7,287 nucleotides of DNA from Bacteroidaceae bacterium (GTDB taxonomy: Bacteria > Bacteroidota > Bacteroidia > Bacteroidales > Bacteroidaceae): assembly GCA_017551845.1 (NCBI GenBank), contig JAFZKR010000101.1:1-7287 (forward strand), in the 5' to 3' direction. Within the stretch, counting starts at the first letter, position 1. The number at the start of each line of letters is the position of its first letter. Under the pieces are notes generated by a model. It saw nothing but the letters and a program-made list of their open reading frames with translations. It was not told the DNA's origin and did no database searches. This document shows positions 1 through 6,669 of this stretch, in pieces. The translations under genes were made by a program, and so were the position numbers.

Positions 1-53
1 GACGGTTCCTTCCGTGGACGTTTTTTCAAAATGTCCACGGAATGAACCGTCCC
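1..53. repeat. REP-like palindromic hairpin, left edge cut by window
   Basis: Positions 1-19 pair with 33-51, with 18 of 19 positions complementary (the exception is C9 opposite T43). The stem can continue through a G-T wobble (20/32) and four A-T pairs (21-24 with 28-31) to a three-base loop. Positions 52-53 (CC) would continue the pairing into bases before the window, so the left end is incomplete. The left arm matches 17 of 19 bases of the element arm at 6454-6472, and the right arm (33-53) matches 18 of 21 bases of 6638-6658. It is therefore a short relative of the large element at 6441-6669. It lies 58 nt upstream of ffh. There is no T-run directly after the stem, so it is not a canonical intrinsic terminator, although it could act on transcription entering from the left. 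Confidence 0.85.
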
Positions 54-101
54 GAATGCATCGCTCCTTTGCGTTTTTTTATGAATTTCGCGCCTTGAAA
101 T

Positions 102-106
102 AGGAA
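102..106 (+). promoter_or_regulatory. possible weak ribosome binding site of ffh
   Basis: AGGAA lies 4 nt before the ATG at 111. The spacing is short and Bacteroidetes often start translation without a Shine-Dalgarno site, so its role is uncertain. I could not find a convincing Bacteroidetes promoter between the hairpin at 1-53 and this site. Confidence 0.35.
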
Positions 107-110
107 TAGT

Positions 111-1433
111 ATGTTTGAAAATCTCTCTGAAAGACTTGAAAGGTCTCTTAAGATACTGAAAGGTGAAGGCAAGATCACTGAGGTGAATGTGGCCGAAACC
201 CTTAAGGACGTACGAAAGGCCCTCCTCGATGCCGATGTGAACTACAAGGTAGCCAAGCAGTTCACCGATACAGTAAAGGAGAAAGCCTTGGGCATGAACG
301 TGCTTACGTCGGTCCGTCCCGGCCAGCTGATGGTAAAGGTGGTGCATGACGAACTGGCTGCACTCATGGGCGGTCAGGCTGTAGATATCGACATTAAGGG
401 TCATCCCGCAGTTATCCTGATGGCCGGTCTGCAAGGATCCGGTAAAACCACCTTCAGTGCCAAGCTGGCAAATCTGCTCAAGACGAAACGTGCCAAGAAG
501 CCTCTCCTGGCAGCCTGCGACGTCTATCGTCCCGCAGCCATCGACCAGTTGAAAGTTCTTGGCGAGCAGATTGGAGTAACCGTATATACTGAGCCCGGTA
601 ACAACAAACCTGTTGAAATAGCTCAGAACGCTATCAAGGAGGCACGTGCCAAGGGTTATGACGTAGTTATCATCGATACCGCCGGCCGTCTGGCCATTGA
701 CGAGATGATGATGCAGGAGATAACCGCCATCAAAGAAACCGTAAATCCGAACGAGATACTGTTCGTGGTTGACTCCATGACCGGACAGGATGCCGTTAAC
801 ACCGCCAAGGAGTTCAATGAACGTCTGGATTTCAGTGGTGTCATCCTGACCAAACTGGACGGTGATACACGTGGCGGTGCCGCACTTAGCATACGTACGG
901 TGGTTGACAAACCCATCAAGTTCGTGGGTACCGGCGAGAAGATGGATGCATTCGACGTGTTCCATCCGGACCGCATGGCGGACCGCATCTTAGGTATGGG
1001 CGATATTGTATCGTTCGTGGAGCGTGCTCAGGAACAGTTCGATGAGGAACAGGCCAAGCGTCTCCAGAAAAAGATGGGCAAGGGCAAGTTCGATTTCAAC
1101 GACTTTCTGGAGCAGATAGGCCAGATAAAGAAGATGGGCAGCATGAAAGACCTGATGGGTATGATACCGGGTGTAGGCAAGGCTCTGAAGGACATTGACA
1201 TAAGCGATGACGCTTTCAAGGGAATAGAAGCCATGATACACTCCATGACCCCTAAGGAGCGCAGCAACCCGGAGCTTCTGGACAAGAGCCAGTCACGCCG
1301 CAACCGTATTGCCAAAGGCAGTGGAGTACCGCTTCAGGAGGTGAACCGCATGCTCAAACAGTTCGAGCAGACCCGCAAGATGATGAAAAACGTGGCTGGA
1401 ACCAAGATGCCCAATTTCATGATGAAAAGATAA
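111..1433 (+). CDS. ffh: signal recognition particle GTPase Ffh (SRP54)
   Basis: The cytoplasmic GTPase of the bacterial signal recognition particle binds 4.5S RNA and signal sequences on ribosomes and hands nascent membrane proteins to FtsY. The 440-aa protein has the complete family order. The helical N domain covers about 1-95. The NG GTPase domain carries the P-loop GLQGSGKTT (106-114), DVYRPAA (137-143), DTAGR (189-193), TKLD (247-250) and GTGE (273-276). A methionine-rich M domain runs from about 300 and includes the RNA-binding segment SRRNRIAKGSG (395-405) and the MMKR tail. The length is usual for Ffh, and the ATG start gives the standard MFENLSERL N-terminus. folD follows after 15 nt and is probably co-transcribed. 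No frameshift or missing motif is seen. Confidence 0.98.
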   Translation: MFENLSERLERSLKILKGEGKITEVNVAETLKDVRKALLDADVNYKVAKQFTDTVKEKALGMNVLTSVRPGQLMVKVVHDELAALMGGQAVDIDIKGHPAVILMAGLQGSGKTTFSAKLANLLKTKRAKKPLLAACDVYRPAAIDQLKVLGEQIGVTVYTEPGNNKPVEIAQNAIKEARAKGYDVVIIDTAGRLAIDEMMMQEITAIKETVNPNEILFVVDSMTGQDAVNTAKEFNERLDFSGVILTKLDGDTRGGAALSIRTVVDKPIKFVGTGEKMDAFDVFHPDRMADRILGMGDIVSFVERAQEQFDEEQAKRLQKKMGKGKFDFNDFLEQIGQIKKMGSMKDLMGMIPGVGKALKDIDISDDAFKGIEAMIHSMTPKERSNPELLDKSQSRRNRIAKGSGVPLQEVNRMLKQFEQTRKMMKNVAGTKMPNFMMKR

Positions 1434-1448
1434 ACACACTTCATAAAG

Positions 1449-2330
1449 ATGCAGTTAATAGACGGAAAGGCTGTTGCCGAACAGGTTAAACAGGAGATTG
1501 CAGCTCAGGTGGCCGCAATGGTGGAGAAAGGGATGAAACGTCCGCACTTGGCGGCAATACTTGTGGGACATGACGGAGGCAGCGAGACATACGTGGCAGC
1601 CAAGGTCAAGGCCTGCGCCGTATGCGGGTTCAAATCCACACTCATCAGGTTTGAAAGCGACATTACCGAACAACAGCTTCTCGACAAGGTGGCGGAACTC
1701 AACAATGATCCCGATGTGGACGGATTCATAGTGCAGCTTCCCCTCCCCAAACACATCAATGAACAGCATGTGATTGAAGCCATAGACTACCGCAAGGATG
1801 TGGACGGATTCCACCCCATCAATGTGGGACGCATGAGCATAGGTCTGCCCTGTTTCATTTCGGCCACCCCAAACGGGATTCTGGAACTGCTGCGCCGATA
1901 CGGGATAGATACACGCGGCAAAAAATGCGTTATTCTTGGCCGCAGCAATATCGTGGGCAAGCCTATGGCCACTCTGCTCATGCAGAAATCCACTCCCGGA
2001 GACTGCACGGTGACCGTATGCCACAGCCACACCAGGAACATAAACGAGGAATGCCGGCAAGCCGACATAATTATCGCCGCTATGGGCCAGCCTGGATTCC
2101 TGAAAGCCGATATGGTCAAGGAGGGGGCCGTAGTAATTGACGTAGGCACTACCAGAGTTCCCGATGCAAGCAAGAAGAACGGATTCCGTCTGTGCGGCGA
2201 TGTCCAGTTTGACGAGGTGGCCCCCAAGTGCAGCTTCATTACCCCCGTACCCGGCGGTGTGGGACCGATGACCATCTGCTCGCTCATGAACAATACTCTG
2301 CTTGCCGGTCAGAAAGCAATCTATAAATAG
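1449..2330 (+). CDS. folD: bifunctional methylenetetrahydrofolate dehydrogenase / methenyltetrahydrofolate cyclohydrolase FolD
   Basis: FolD interconverts 5,10-methylene-THF, 5,10-methenyl-THF and 10-formyl-THF in the cytoplasm using NADP, supplying one-carbon units for purines and formyl-methionine. The 293-aa protein has the full family architecture. The N-terminal catalytic domain has YVAAKVKAC (48-56), in which Tyr48 and Lys52 match the catalytic Tyr/Lys of characterised FolD enzymes. It also has QLPLP (96-100) and DVDGF (117-121). The Rossmann domain has GRSNIVGKP (164-172) and VIDVGTTR (229-236), and the C-terminal signature [11 protein letters not shown] is at 265-275. The ATG lies 15 nt after the ffh stop, with an A-rich leader and no Shine-Dalgarno site, and the next gene begins 7 nt after the folD stop. 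This suggests an ffh-folD-capA operon. Ffh-FolD adjacency is familiar in Bacteroidales. Confidence 0.97.
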   Translation: MQLIDGKAVAEQVKQEIAAQVAAMVEKGMKRPHLAAILVGHDGGSETYVAAKVKACAVCGFKSTLIRFESDITEQQLLDKVAELNNDPDVDGFIVQLPLPKHINEQHVIEAIDYRKDVDGFHPINVGRMSIGLPCFISATPNGILELLRRYGIDTRGKKCVILGRSNIVGKPMATLLMQKSTPGDCTVTVCHSHTRNINEECRQADIIIAAMGQPGFLKADMVKEGAVVIDVGTTRVPDASKKNGFRLCGDVQFDEVAPKCSFITPVPGGVGPMTICSLMNNTLLAGQKAIYK

Positions 2331-2337
2331 ACCTGTG

Positions 2338-3348
2338 ATGGCACACTCTGCTGGCAGGACAAACAGATTCAAGCCGCATGGACTAACCTCTGTGCGGTTT
2401 GCTCTTTCATGCCTGCTGACTGCAGTTTTTCCGATTGCCCATTCACAGATAATAACCAAGAATCTGTCAATATATTTTGCAGGTGACATAATGCAGCACG
2501 AGGCTCAGCTGAAAGCAGCCCGCACAAAAGACGGATCATACCGTTACGACAGCTGTTTCAGCAAGGTCAAACCACAGATAGAGACCGCCGACGTGGCTAT
2601 CTGCAATTTCGAGACCACACTTGGAGGAAGTCCCTACTCCGGCTATCCCAATTTCTGCTCACCTGACGAACTGGCCAATGCTGTCCGGGATGCGGGATTC
2701 ACTATTTTCCTGACAGCCAACAACCACTGCATGGACCGTGGAGCACGTGGTCTGAGACGCACTATATCCACTCTGGACAGCTTGGGAATAGGACACCTCG
2801 GCACATACCGCAACCAGGCAGAAAGGGATTCGCTCTACCCTTACATATTGGAGAGAAAGGACATGAGGATAGCCCTGCTCAATTACACATACGACACTAA
2901 CGGAATACCGGTTCCCGAGCCATGTATTGTAAACTTTATTGATACCGCCACCATCAAATCCGACATAATCCGTGCCCGTCAGCTCAGGGCGGACTGCATA
3001 ATAGCCTGCATGCACTGGGGAACAGAATACATGACTGAGCCCGATGATTCCCAACAGGAGCTGGAAGAGTGGCTATACGCCCATGGCGTGGATCATATAA
3101 TAGGTGGACATCCGCATGTAGTACAACCGGTCCGCACCATTCCTGACTATTACGGACACGCATCGGAACACCTGACCGTATGGTCTCTTGGAAACTACAT
3201 TTCAAATATGAGCGCACCCCGCACGGACCAAGGTCTGGCCGTAACGCTGCATCTGCAGAAACGGGGAAATGTGACCCGCATGACCGGTTACGACCTGCAT
3301 CCCAACCGCACCCTGCGGCCGGATTTCATCGTTGTTCCTACGGAATAG
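2338..3348 (+). CDS. exported CapA-family (PGA_cap) metallophosphatase-like protein
   Basis: This protein belongs to the CapA/PgsA group of the calcineurin-like metallophosphatase superfamily, named after poly-gamma-glutamate capsule proteins. Visible motifs, numbered from the chosen start (336 aa), are GDIM (49-52), NFET (90-93), ANNH (127-130), MHWGTEY (225-231), GGHPHVVQP (256-264) and SLGNY (283-287). Together they give the Asp/Asn/His metal-site pattern of the family. Residues 21-36 form a hydrophobic stretch after a basic N-region, ending AHS-Q, which suits a signal peptide or signal anchor and a periplasmic catalytic domain. I chose the ATG at 2338, 7 nt after the folD stop. An in-frame TTG at 2302 would add 12 residues inside folD and has no support. 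No capB/capC-type genes are nearby, so a role in capsule synthesis cannot be assumed and the true substrate is unknown. Confidence 0.87.
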   Translation: MAHSAGRTNRFKPHGLTSVRFALSCLLTAVFPIAHSQIITKNLSIYFAGDIMQHEAQLKAARTKDGSYRYDSCFSKVKPQIETADVAICNFETTLGGSPYSGYPNFCSPDELANAVRDAGFTIFLTANNHCMDRGARGLRRTISTLDSLGIGHLGTYRNQAERDSLYPYILERKDMRIALLNYTYDTNGIPVPEPCIVNFIDTATIKSDIIRARQLRADCIIACMHWGTEYMTEPDDSQQELEEWLYAHGVDHIIGGHPHVVQPVRTIPDYYGHASEHLTVWSLGNYISNMSAPRTDQGLAVTLHLQKRGNVTRMTGYDLHPNRTLRPDFIVVPTE

Positions 3349-3397
3349 ATAAATTATGTTCTGATTCACTCTGCCGCACAAAATAATTGAACCGCTG

Positions 3398-3429
3398 TTT
3401 GACATTCATTACAAAAAACATTTACTTTG
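3398..3429 (+). promoter_or_regulatory. Bacteroidetes-type promoter of the GH9-channel unit
   Basis: A TTTG (-33 box) at 3398-3401 is followed by a 20-nt spacer and TTACTTTG at 3422-3429. The latter matches five of the six fixed positions of the Bacteroidetes -7 consensus TAnnTTTG. Spacer and motif suit the primary sigma factor of this phylum. Transcription would start near 3435, leaving an A-rich leader of about 20 nt before the ATG at 3455. The preceding gene ends at 3348, and no clear terminator hairpin is visible between, so some read-through from the upstream operon is possible. Confidence 0.65.
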
Positions 3430-3454
3430 CGTTCACTAAACAAACAAAATTCTC

Positions 3455-5578
3455 ATGAAAGCTTTATTAATTGGAGCGGCAGCACTTATGCTGTCAGTTT
3501 CGGCCAGAGCGGAGCTGAAGATACAGGAGATCCGTACAGCTGCCGACAATGTGATTGAACTCTTTTGGGTGAGTGACCAACTCGACGTAAATGAAATCGA
3601 CATATCCGATTCTACCCAATGGAAAGTGAACGGCAAACCGGCACTAAGCGTGAACCGTGTAGCTGCACCGGCCGTCAAGTGCGACCACTTCGTCTATCTG
3701 ACAGTCCCCACTCTCAAGAACGGCAAGAAATACAAGATTGAGACCCCTTACGGCAATTACAGTTTCCGTTTCAAGGACAAGAATGTCTATTGTGAAGCCA
3801 TCAAAACCAACCAGGTGGCTTACAGCGCGCTGTCCACCAAGCGTTTTGCCAATCTGGCCATCTATGTGGGCGACGGCGGCATACGTAAGATTGAGGGTGC
3901 ACTTCCCGAATACACCATATATAAAGTGAAGGACAGTGGAGTAAGTGGCAAAACACTTACCCGTAAGGCAAAATTAGGCAAGAAGATAAGTTCCGGAAAG
4001 CTTACTGAGATTGGTGAGGACCGTTCATCGGGCGACTTCGTATATCGCATAGACCTGTCCGATGTTCCGGAAGGCGGACCTTACCGCATTGTAGTGAAAG
4101 GCTACGGCTCATCCTACCCCTTCGGCGTGGGAGGTGATTTCTCTCAGAAACTCTCCTACATAAGTTTCCGCTCCCTGTTCAACCAGCGTTGCGGAATACA
4201 GATTGTGGAGCCATACTCTGATTTCAGTTACCGCACCAAGCGCTGCCACGAGACCATCTACCAGACCTACGACCGCATAGGTGAGGCCCGCCTCGTAGTC
4301 AAGGGCACAGAGCCCACCATCCAGGCTTGGGGCGGCTACCATGATGCAGGCGATGCTGACCGTCGTACCTATCACATGGATGTGCCGAGCACCCTGCTCA
4401 CCACATACGAGGCTTTCCCTGAACTCTTCACCGATGACCAGTTCAACATCCCTGACAAGTTTGACGAGCAGTTCAACATTTTAGGTAAGGGCAACGGAAT
4501 ACCCGATATCCTTGATGAGGCCGAATGGGGCACCATGTTCTGGAAATACTTCCAGGAGGAGGACGGCCAGATTCCTTGGGGTACCGAGACCAACGGCTAC
4601 TCCCCCTTCACCACATACGACCAGGAGGACCACCTGTTCGGTTCCGAGACTCTTGACCCGAGGACATCGGCCTGGGCATCGGGGCTGTTCTACCACTTTG
4701 CCCGCATAATCCAGCCGTATGATGCCGCCAAGAGCAAGGAGTATGCAAGCCGCGCAGAGCTGGCATATAATGCATCAGTAAAATCATACGCAGAGCGCAA
4801 CCGTGAGATGCCCGCCACATTCCAGATGTACTACAATGTTGAGAAATACCTGATGACCGGCAATGCTGAAAGTCACGAATACATCAAGGCTCATGCACAG
4901 GATGCACAGCAGATAACGACCACCTATAACCAAGGGTCCGAGATTTTCGCAGAGCGCGGCTGGCTGACATCATATTTCTTCAGCTATATACTGGCTCCTG
5001 CCTCCAAGACCGATCCAGCCACCGTTAAGGCCTTCAAGGATGCTCTGCAGGCTACTGTTGATAAGCAGATGGCAGCATTCACCGAGAACGCTTACCCCAA
5101 CGGCACACCGATGAACGTGAACTGGTGGGGCAGCAACGTGGCACAGGGCCAATACACATTCCCCATCGTGCTCATGTGGAAGCTCACCGGCAAGCAGGAA
5201 TATATAGACGTAGTAAGCCAGATGATGGACTATGCACTGGGACTGAACCCGCTCGGCAAATGCTACATGACCACACTCGGATTCAACCAGGTACACTGGC
5301 CGCATGACCGCGAGTCAGCATATACCATTGAGCAGGGTTGGGGTCCTCGCCCTGGAATACTGGTATTCGGTGCCGGCAACTATGTGCGCAACTATCCCAG
5401 CTATCCGGCCATTAGCCGTAACACGACTCCCCGTGAGCGTGCCTATATAGATATTCTGGATAACTATCAGAACAACGAGTTCACAATATACCAGAGCCTT
5501 TGCTTCCCATCGGTGGTTTACCCCATACTGGCAGGCGGCTGTACCTGGAAACCCGGTTCCCCAGATCCATTTAAATGA
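3455..5578 (+). CDS. secreted glycoside hydrolase family 9 endoglucanase (cellulase)
   Basis: GH9 enzymes are inverting beta-glucanases that cut cellulose, mixed-linkage glucan or related beta-1,4-glucans. The 707-aa protein starts with a type I signal peptide (1-19, cleavage after ARA). It has no lipobox cysteine, so a soluble periplasmic or secreted form is expected. Next come a beta-rich N-terminal segment (about 20-108) and a CelD_N/E-set Ig-like domain (about 113-227, starting IKTNQVAYS). The (alpha/alpha)6 catalytic domain covers about 235-695. Visible catalytic features are YHDAGD (295-300) with the paired acidic residues Asp297 and Asp300, HWPHDR (614-619), and DNYQNNE (669-675) with Glu675 as the expected proton donor. 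All key residues are present. No carbohydrate-binding module, dockerin or type IX secretion tail is seen after the catalytic domain. A promoter lies just upstream, and the stop overlaps the channel gene by 4 nt. The exact substrate cannot be read from sequence. Confidence 0.93.
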   Translation: MKALLIGAAALMLSVSARAELKIQEIRTAADNVIELFWVSDQLDVNEIDISDSTQWKVNGKPALSVNRVAAPAVKCDHFVYLTVPTLKNGKKYKIETPYGNYSFRFKDKNVYCEAIKTNQVAYSALSTKRFANLAIYVGDGGIRKIEGALPEYTIYKVKDSGVSGKTLTRKAKLGKKISSGKLTEIGEDRSSGDFVYRIDLSDVPEGGPYRIVVKGYGSSYPFGVGGDFSQKLSYISFRSLFNQRCGIQIVEPYSDFSYRTKRCHETIYQTYDRIGEARLVVKGTEPTIQAWGGYHDAGDADRRTYHMDVPSTLLTTYEAFPELFTDDQFNIPDKFDEQFNILGKGNGIPDILDEAEWGTMFWKYFQEEDGQIPWGTETNGYSPFTTYDQEDHLFGSETLDPRTSAWASGLFYHFARIIQPYDAAKSKEYASRAELAYNASVKSYAERNREMPATFQMYYNVEKYLMTGNAESHEYIKAHAQDAQQITTTYNQGSEIFAERGWLTSYFFSYILAPASKTDPATVKAFKDALQATVDKQMAAFTENAYPNGTPMNVNWWGSNVAQGQYTFPIVLMWKLTGKQEYIDVVSQMMDYALGLNPLGKCYMTTLGFNQVHWPHDRESAYTIEQGWGPRPGILVFGAGNYVRNYPSYPAISRNTTPRERAYIDILDNYQNNEFTIYQSLCFPSVVYPILAGGCTWKPGSPDPFK

Positions 5579-6441
5579 AAAAACTGATAGCCATAATCAA
5601 GGACAAGGAGAGGCTCTACAGGATACTGTTTGAAGGTACAGATCGGCTCTCCAAACCTGTTGACCTGATCATAATGATAGCCATAGCGCTGTGTATAGTC
5701 ATAGCGTCTCTGGAAAGCGTACTTAAGGTTGACGATTTCTCGTTCCATGCGCTGGTCAACATGGAGTTGAACGGTATAGGAATCCTTAAAGCTTCCATCA
5801 TTGTCCTTGAATATGTTCTGAGCATTCTGTTCGCAATTGAATATGTGCTCAGGGTATATTGCTCACCTGTCAAGCGTGAGTACGTACTCAGTTTCTTCGG
5901 CATTATTGACCTGACGGCTACTCTGCCACAGCTGCTCAGCATCTTCTTCCCGCCGTTGAGATACCTGGCACTCATGCGAACTTTCCGTCTGTTCCGCATA
6001 TTCAGGGTACTCAAGCTGTTCGCATTCCTGAACGAGGGGTATCTGCTGCTTGAGAGCATACGCAAGAGTCTTGTCAAGATACTGGTTTATTTCATGTTTG
6101 TGGTGGTGCTGGTATGCATTCTGGGTACCATAATGTACATAGTTGAAAGCGGTACTCCCGGCACTCTGTTCACAAGCATTCCCACCAGCATATACTGGGC
6201 CATTGTGACGCTTACTACCGTTGGTTACGGCGACATCACTCCTGTGACCGCCTTTGGCAAGTTCCTGTCAGGAATAGTAATGATACTGGGTTACACCATC
6301 ATAGCTGTTCCCACCGGTATTGTATCGGCCACAATGATTGACACCACACAAAAGAAAGGAAAGAACGGCCGATGCCCTCGCTGCAACGAAAAGACTGACC
6401 TCAACGCCAACTACTGCAAGCACTGCGGCGAGCGCCTCTAA
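5575..6441 (+). CDS. six-TM voltage-gated-type potassium channel with C-terminal zinc ribbon
   Basis: This is an inner-membrane ion channel of the Ion_trans family, predicted to form K+-selective tetramers. In the 288-aa protein S1 is near 28-48, S2 near 70-93 and S3 near 103-125. S4 near 128-150 carries regularly spaced charges (R135, R138, R141, R144, K147), typical of a voltage sensor. S5 is near 165-190, followed by a pore helix, the K+ selectivity filter TTVGYGD (214-220) and S6 near 226-250. After S6 comes a short cytoplasmic tail with a CPRC-x10-CKHC zinc ribbon (Cys267, 270, 281, 284) in place of the RCK/TrkA_N domain found in many prokaryotic K+ channels. The ATG overlaps the GH9 stop as ATGA, so it is probably translationally coupled to that gene. 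The TAA stop ends on the first base of the palindromic element at 6441-6669. Voltage gating is inferred from S4 only. Confidence 0.93.
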   Translation: MKKLIAIIKDKERLYRILFEGTDRLSKPVDLIIMIAIALCIVIASLESVLKVDDFSFHALVNMELNGIGILKASIIVLEYVLSILFAIEYVLRVYCSPVKREYVLSFFGIIDLTATLPQLLSIFFPPLRYLALMRTFRLFRIFRVLKLFAFLNEGYLLLESIRKSLVKILVYFMFVVVLVCILGTIMYIVESGTPGTLFTSIPTSIYWAIVTLTTVGYGDITPVTAFGKFLSGIVMILGYTIIAVPTGIVSATMIDTTQKKGKNGRCPRCNEKTDLNANYCKHCGERL

Positions 6442-6472
6442 GTACACAATAGGGACGGTTCCTTCTGTGTAC
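6441..6472 (+). repeat. left outer inverted repeat (32 bp, perfect)
   Basis: Each base from 6441 to 6472 is complementary to its partner at 6669 down to 6638, and pairing breaks at T6473/T6637. The arm is also a hairpin by itself: GTACACA at 6442-6448 can pair with TGTGTAC at 6466-6472 around a 17-nt loop holding GGGACGGTTCCTT. The first base is the last base of the channel gene's TAA stop. Confidence 0.95.
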
Positions 6473-6490
6473 TAAGTGAGTTTTTCCAGG

Positions 6491-6621
6491 GAACTTTATT
6501 GGGTATCAGTATCTGAAACTACGCGCTTCGCGCTATCCCTCCCACTGCTTCGCAGCGGGCCCCTCCCGTTCACATGCCCACGGGCGGCCATGGTTTCCGA
6601 TACCGATACCCAAAAAAGTTC
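6491..6621. repeat. inner nested inverted repeat of the palindromic element
   Basis: Arms 6491-6521 and 6591-6621 are complementary over 31 positions, with three mismatches (6498/6614, 6508/6604, 6514/6598) and one G-T wobble (6520/6592). The best conserved part is TGGGTATC-n-GTATC-n-GAAAC on the left arm. This stem is offset by 2 nt from the outer stem. It is separated from the outer arms by unpaired linkers of 18 nt (6473-6490) and 16 nt (6622-6637). Confidence 0.88.
6523..6584. repeat. GC-rich core with small TTC-loop hairpins and a duplicated module
   Basis: Three hairpins follow each other at the tip of the palindrome. GCGC-TTC-GCGC lies at 6523-6533. CCCACTGC-TTC-GCAGCGGG lies at 6541-6559, with one A-C mismatch. 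CCCGT and ACGGG (6565-6569 with 6580-6584) pair around a 10-nt loop. The segment also contains a loose direct repeat: GCTTCGC followed by CCCTCCC occurs at 6525-6543 and again at 6547-6567, the second with two extra bases of spacing. Confidence 0.75.
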
Positions 6622-6637
6622 TGTGCGATATGAGACT

Positions 6638-6669
6638 GTACACAGAAGGAACCGTCCCTATTGTGTACT
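6638..6669 (-). repeat. right outer inverted repeat (32 bp, perfect)
   Basis: This is the exact reverse complement of 6441-6472. Its last two bases (6668-6669) lie inside the TAG stop codon of the convergent symporter gene. GTACACA at 6638-6644 and TGTGTAC at 6662-6668 allow this arm to fold alone, as the left arm can. Confidence 0.95.

Larger units (their letters stand above)
6441..6669. repeat. 229-bp nested palindromic element (REP/MITE-like) filling a convergent intergenic gap
   Basis: The whole region between the channel stop (ending 6441) and the symporter stop (reverse strand, ending 6668) is one palindromic unit. It has perfect 32-bp outer inverted repeats, a second imperfect inverted repeat inside them, and a GC-rich core of small hairpins. 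It encodes no credible protein. The arm core GGGACGGTTCCTTC recurs in the hairpin at 1-53, so this is a dispersed family. No target-site duplication is evident: the flanks are TCTA on the left and ATCG on the right. The structure and absence of an ORF fit a non-autonomous element mobilised by a Y1 (REP-associated/IS200-like) transposase, but that is inference. As a transcribed hairpin on either strand it could also serve as a bidirectional terminator or 3'-end stabiliser for the two converging transcripts. Confidence 0.88.

Noticed and set aside
71..80. T-run after a small CGC...GCG pairing as an intrinsic terminator
   Set aside because: The possible stem (around 64-73) is only about 3 bp, too weak for a terminator. 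The strong hairpin at 1-53 ends 20 nt earlier, so the T-run is not adjacent to it.
110..117. TATGTTTG, a perfect match to the Bacteroidetes -7 box TAnnTTTG
   Set aside because: It spans the ffh start codon, so a transcript from it would lack the ffh start. There is also no TTTG at the right distance upstream (about 86-89).
2302..2337. Upstream TTG start for the CapA-like gene
   Set aside because: It would lie within the folD coding sequence and add residues before an N-region that already fits a signal sequence. The ATG at 2338, just after the folD stop, is a better start.
1455..2489. Long minus-strand open frame (344 codons) opposite folD and the start of the CapA-like gene
   Set aside because: FolD on the plus strand has all family motifs over the same bases. 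The minus-strand frame shows no recognisable domain and is a compositional shadow.
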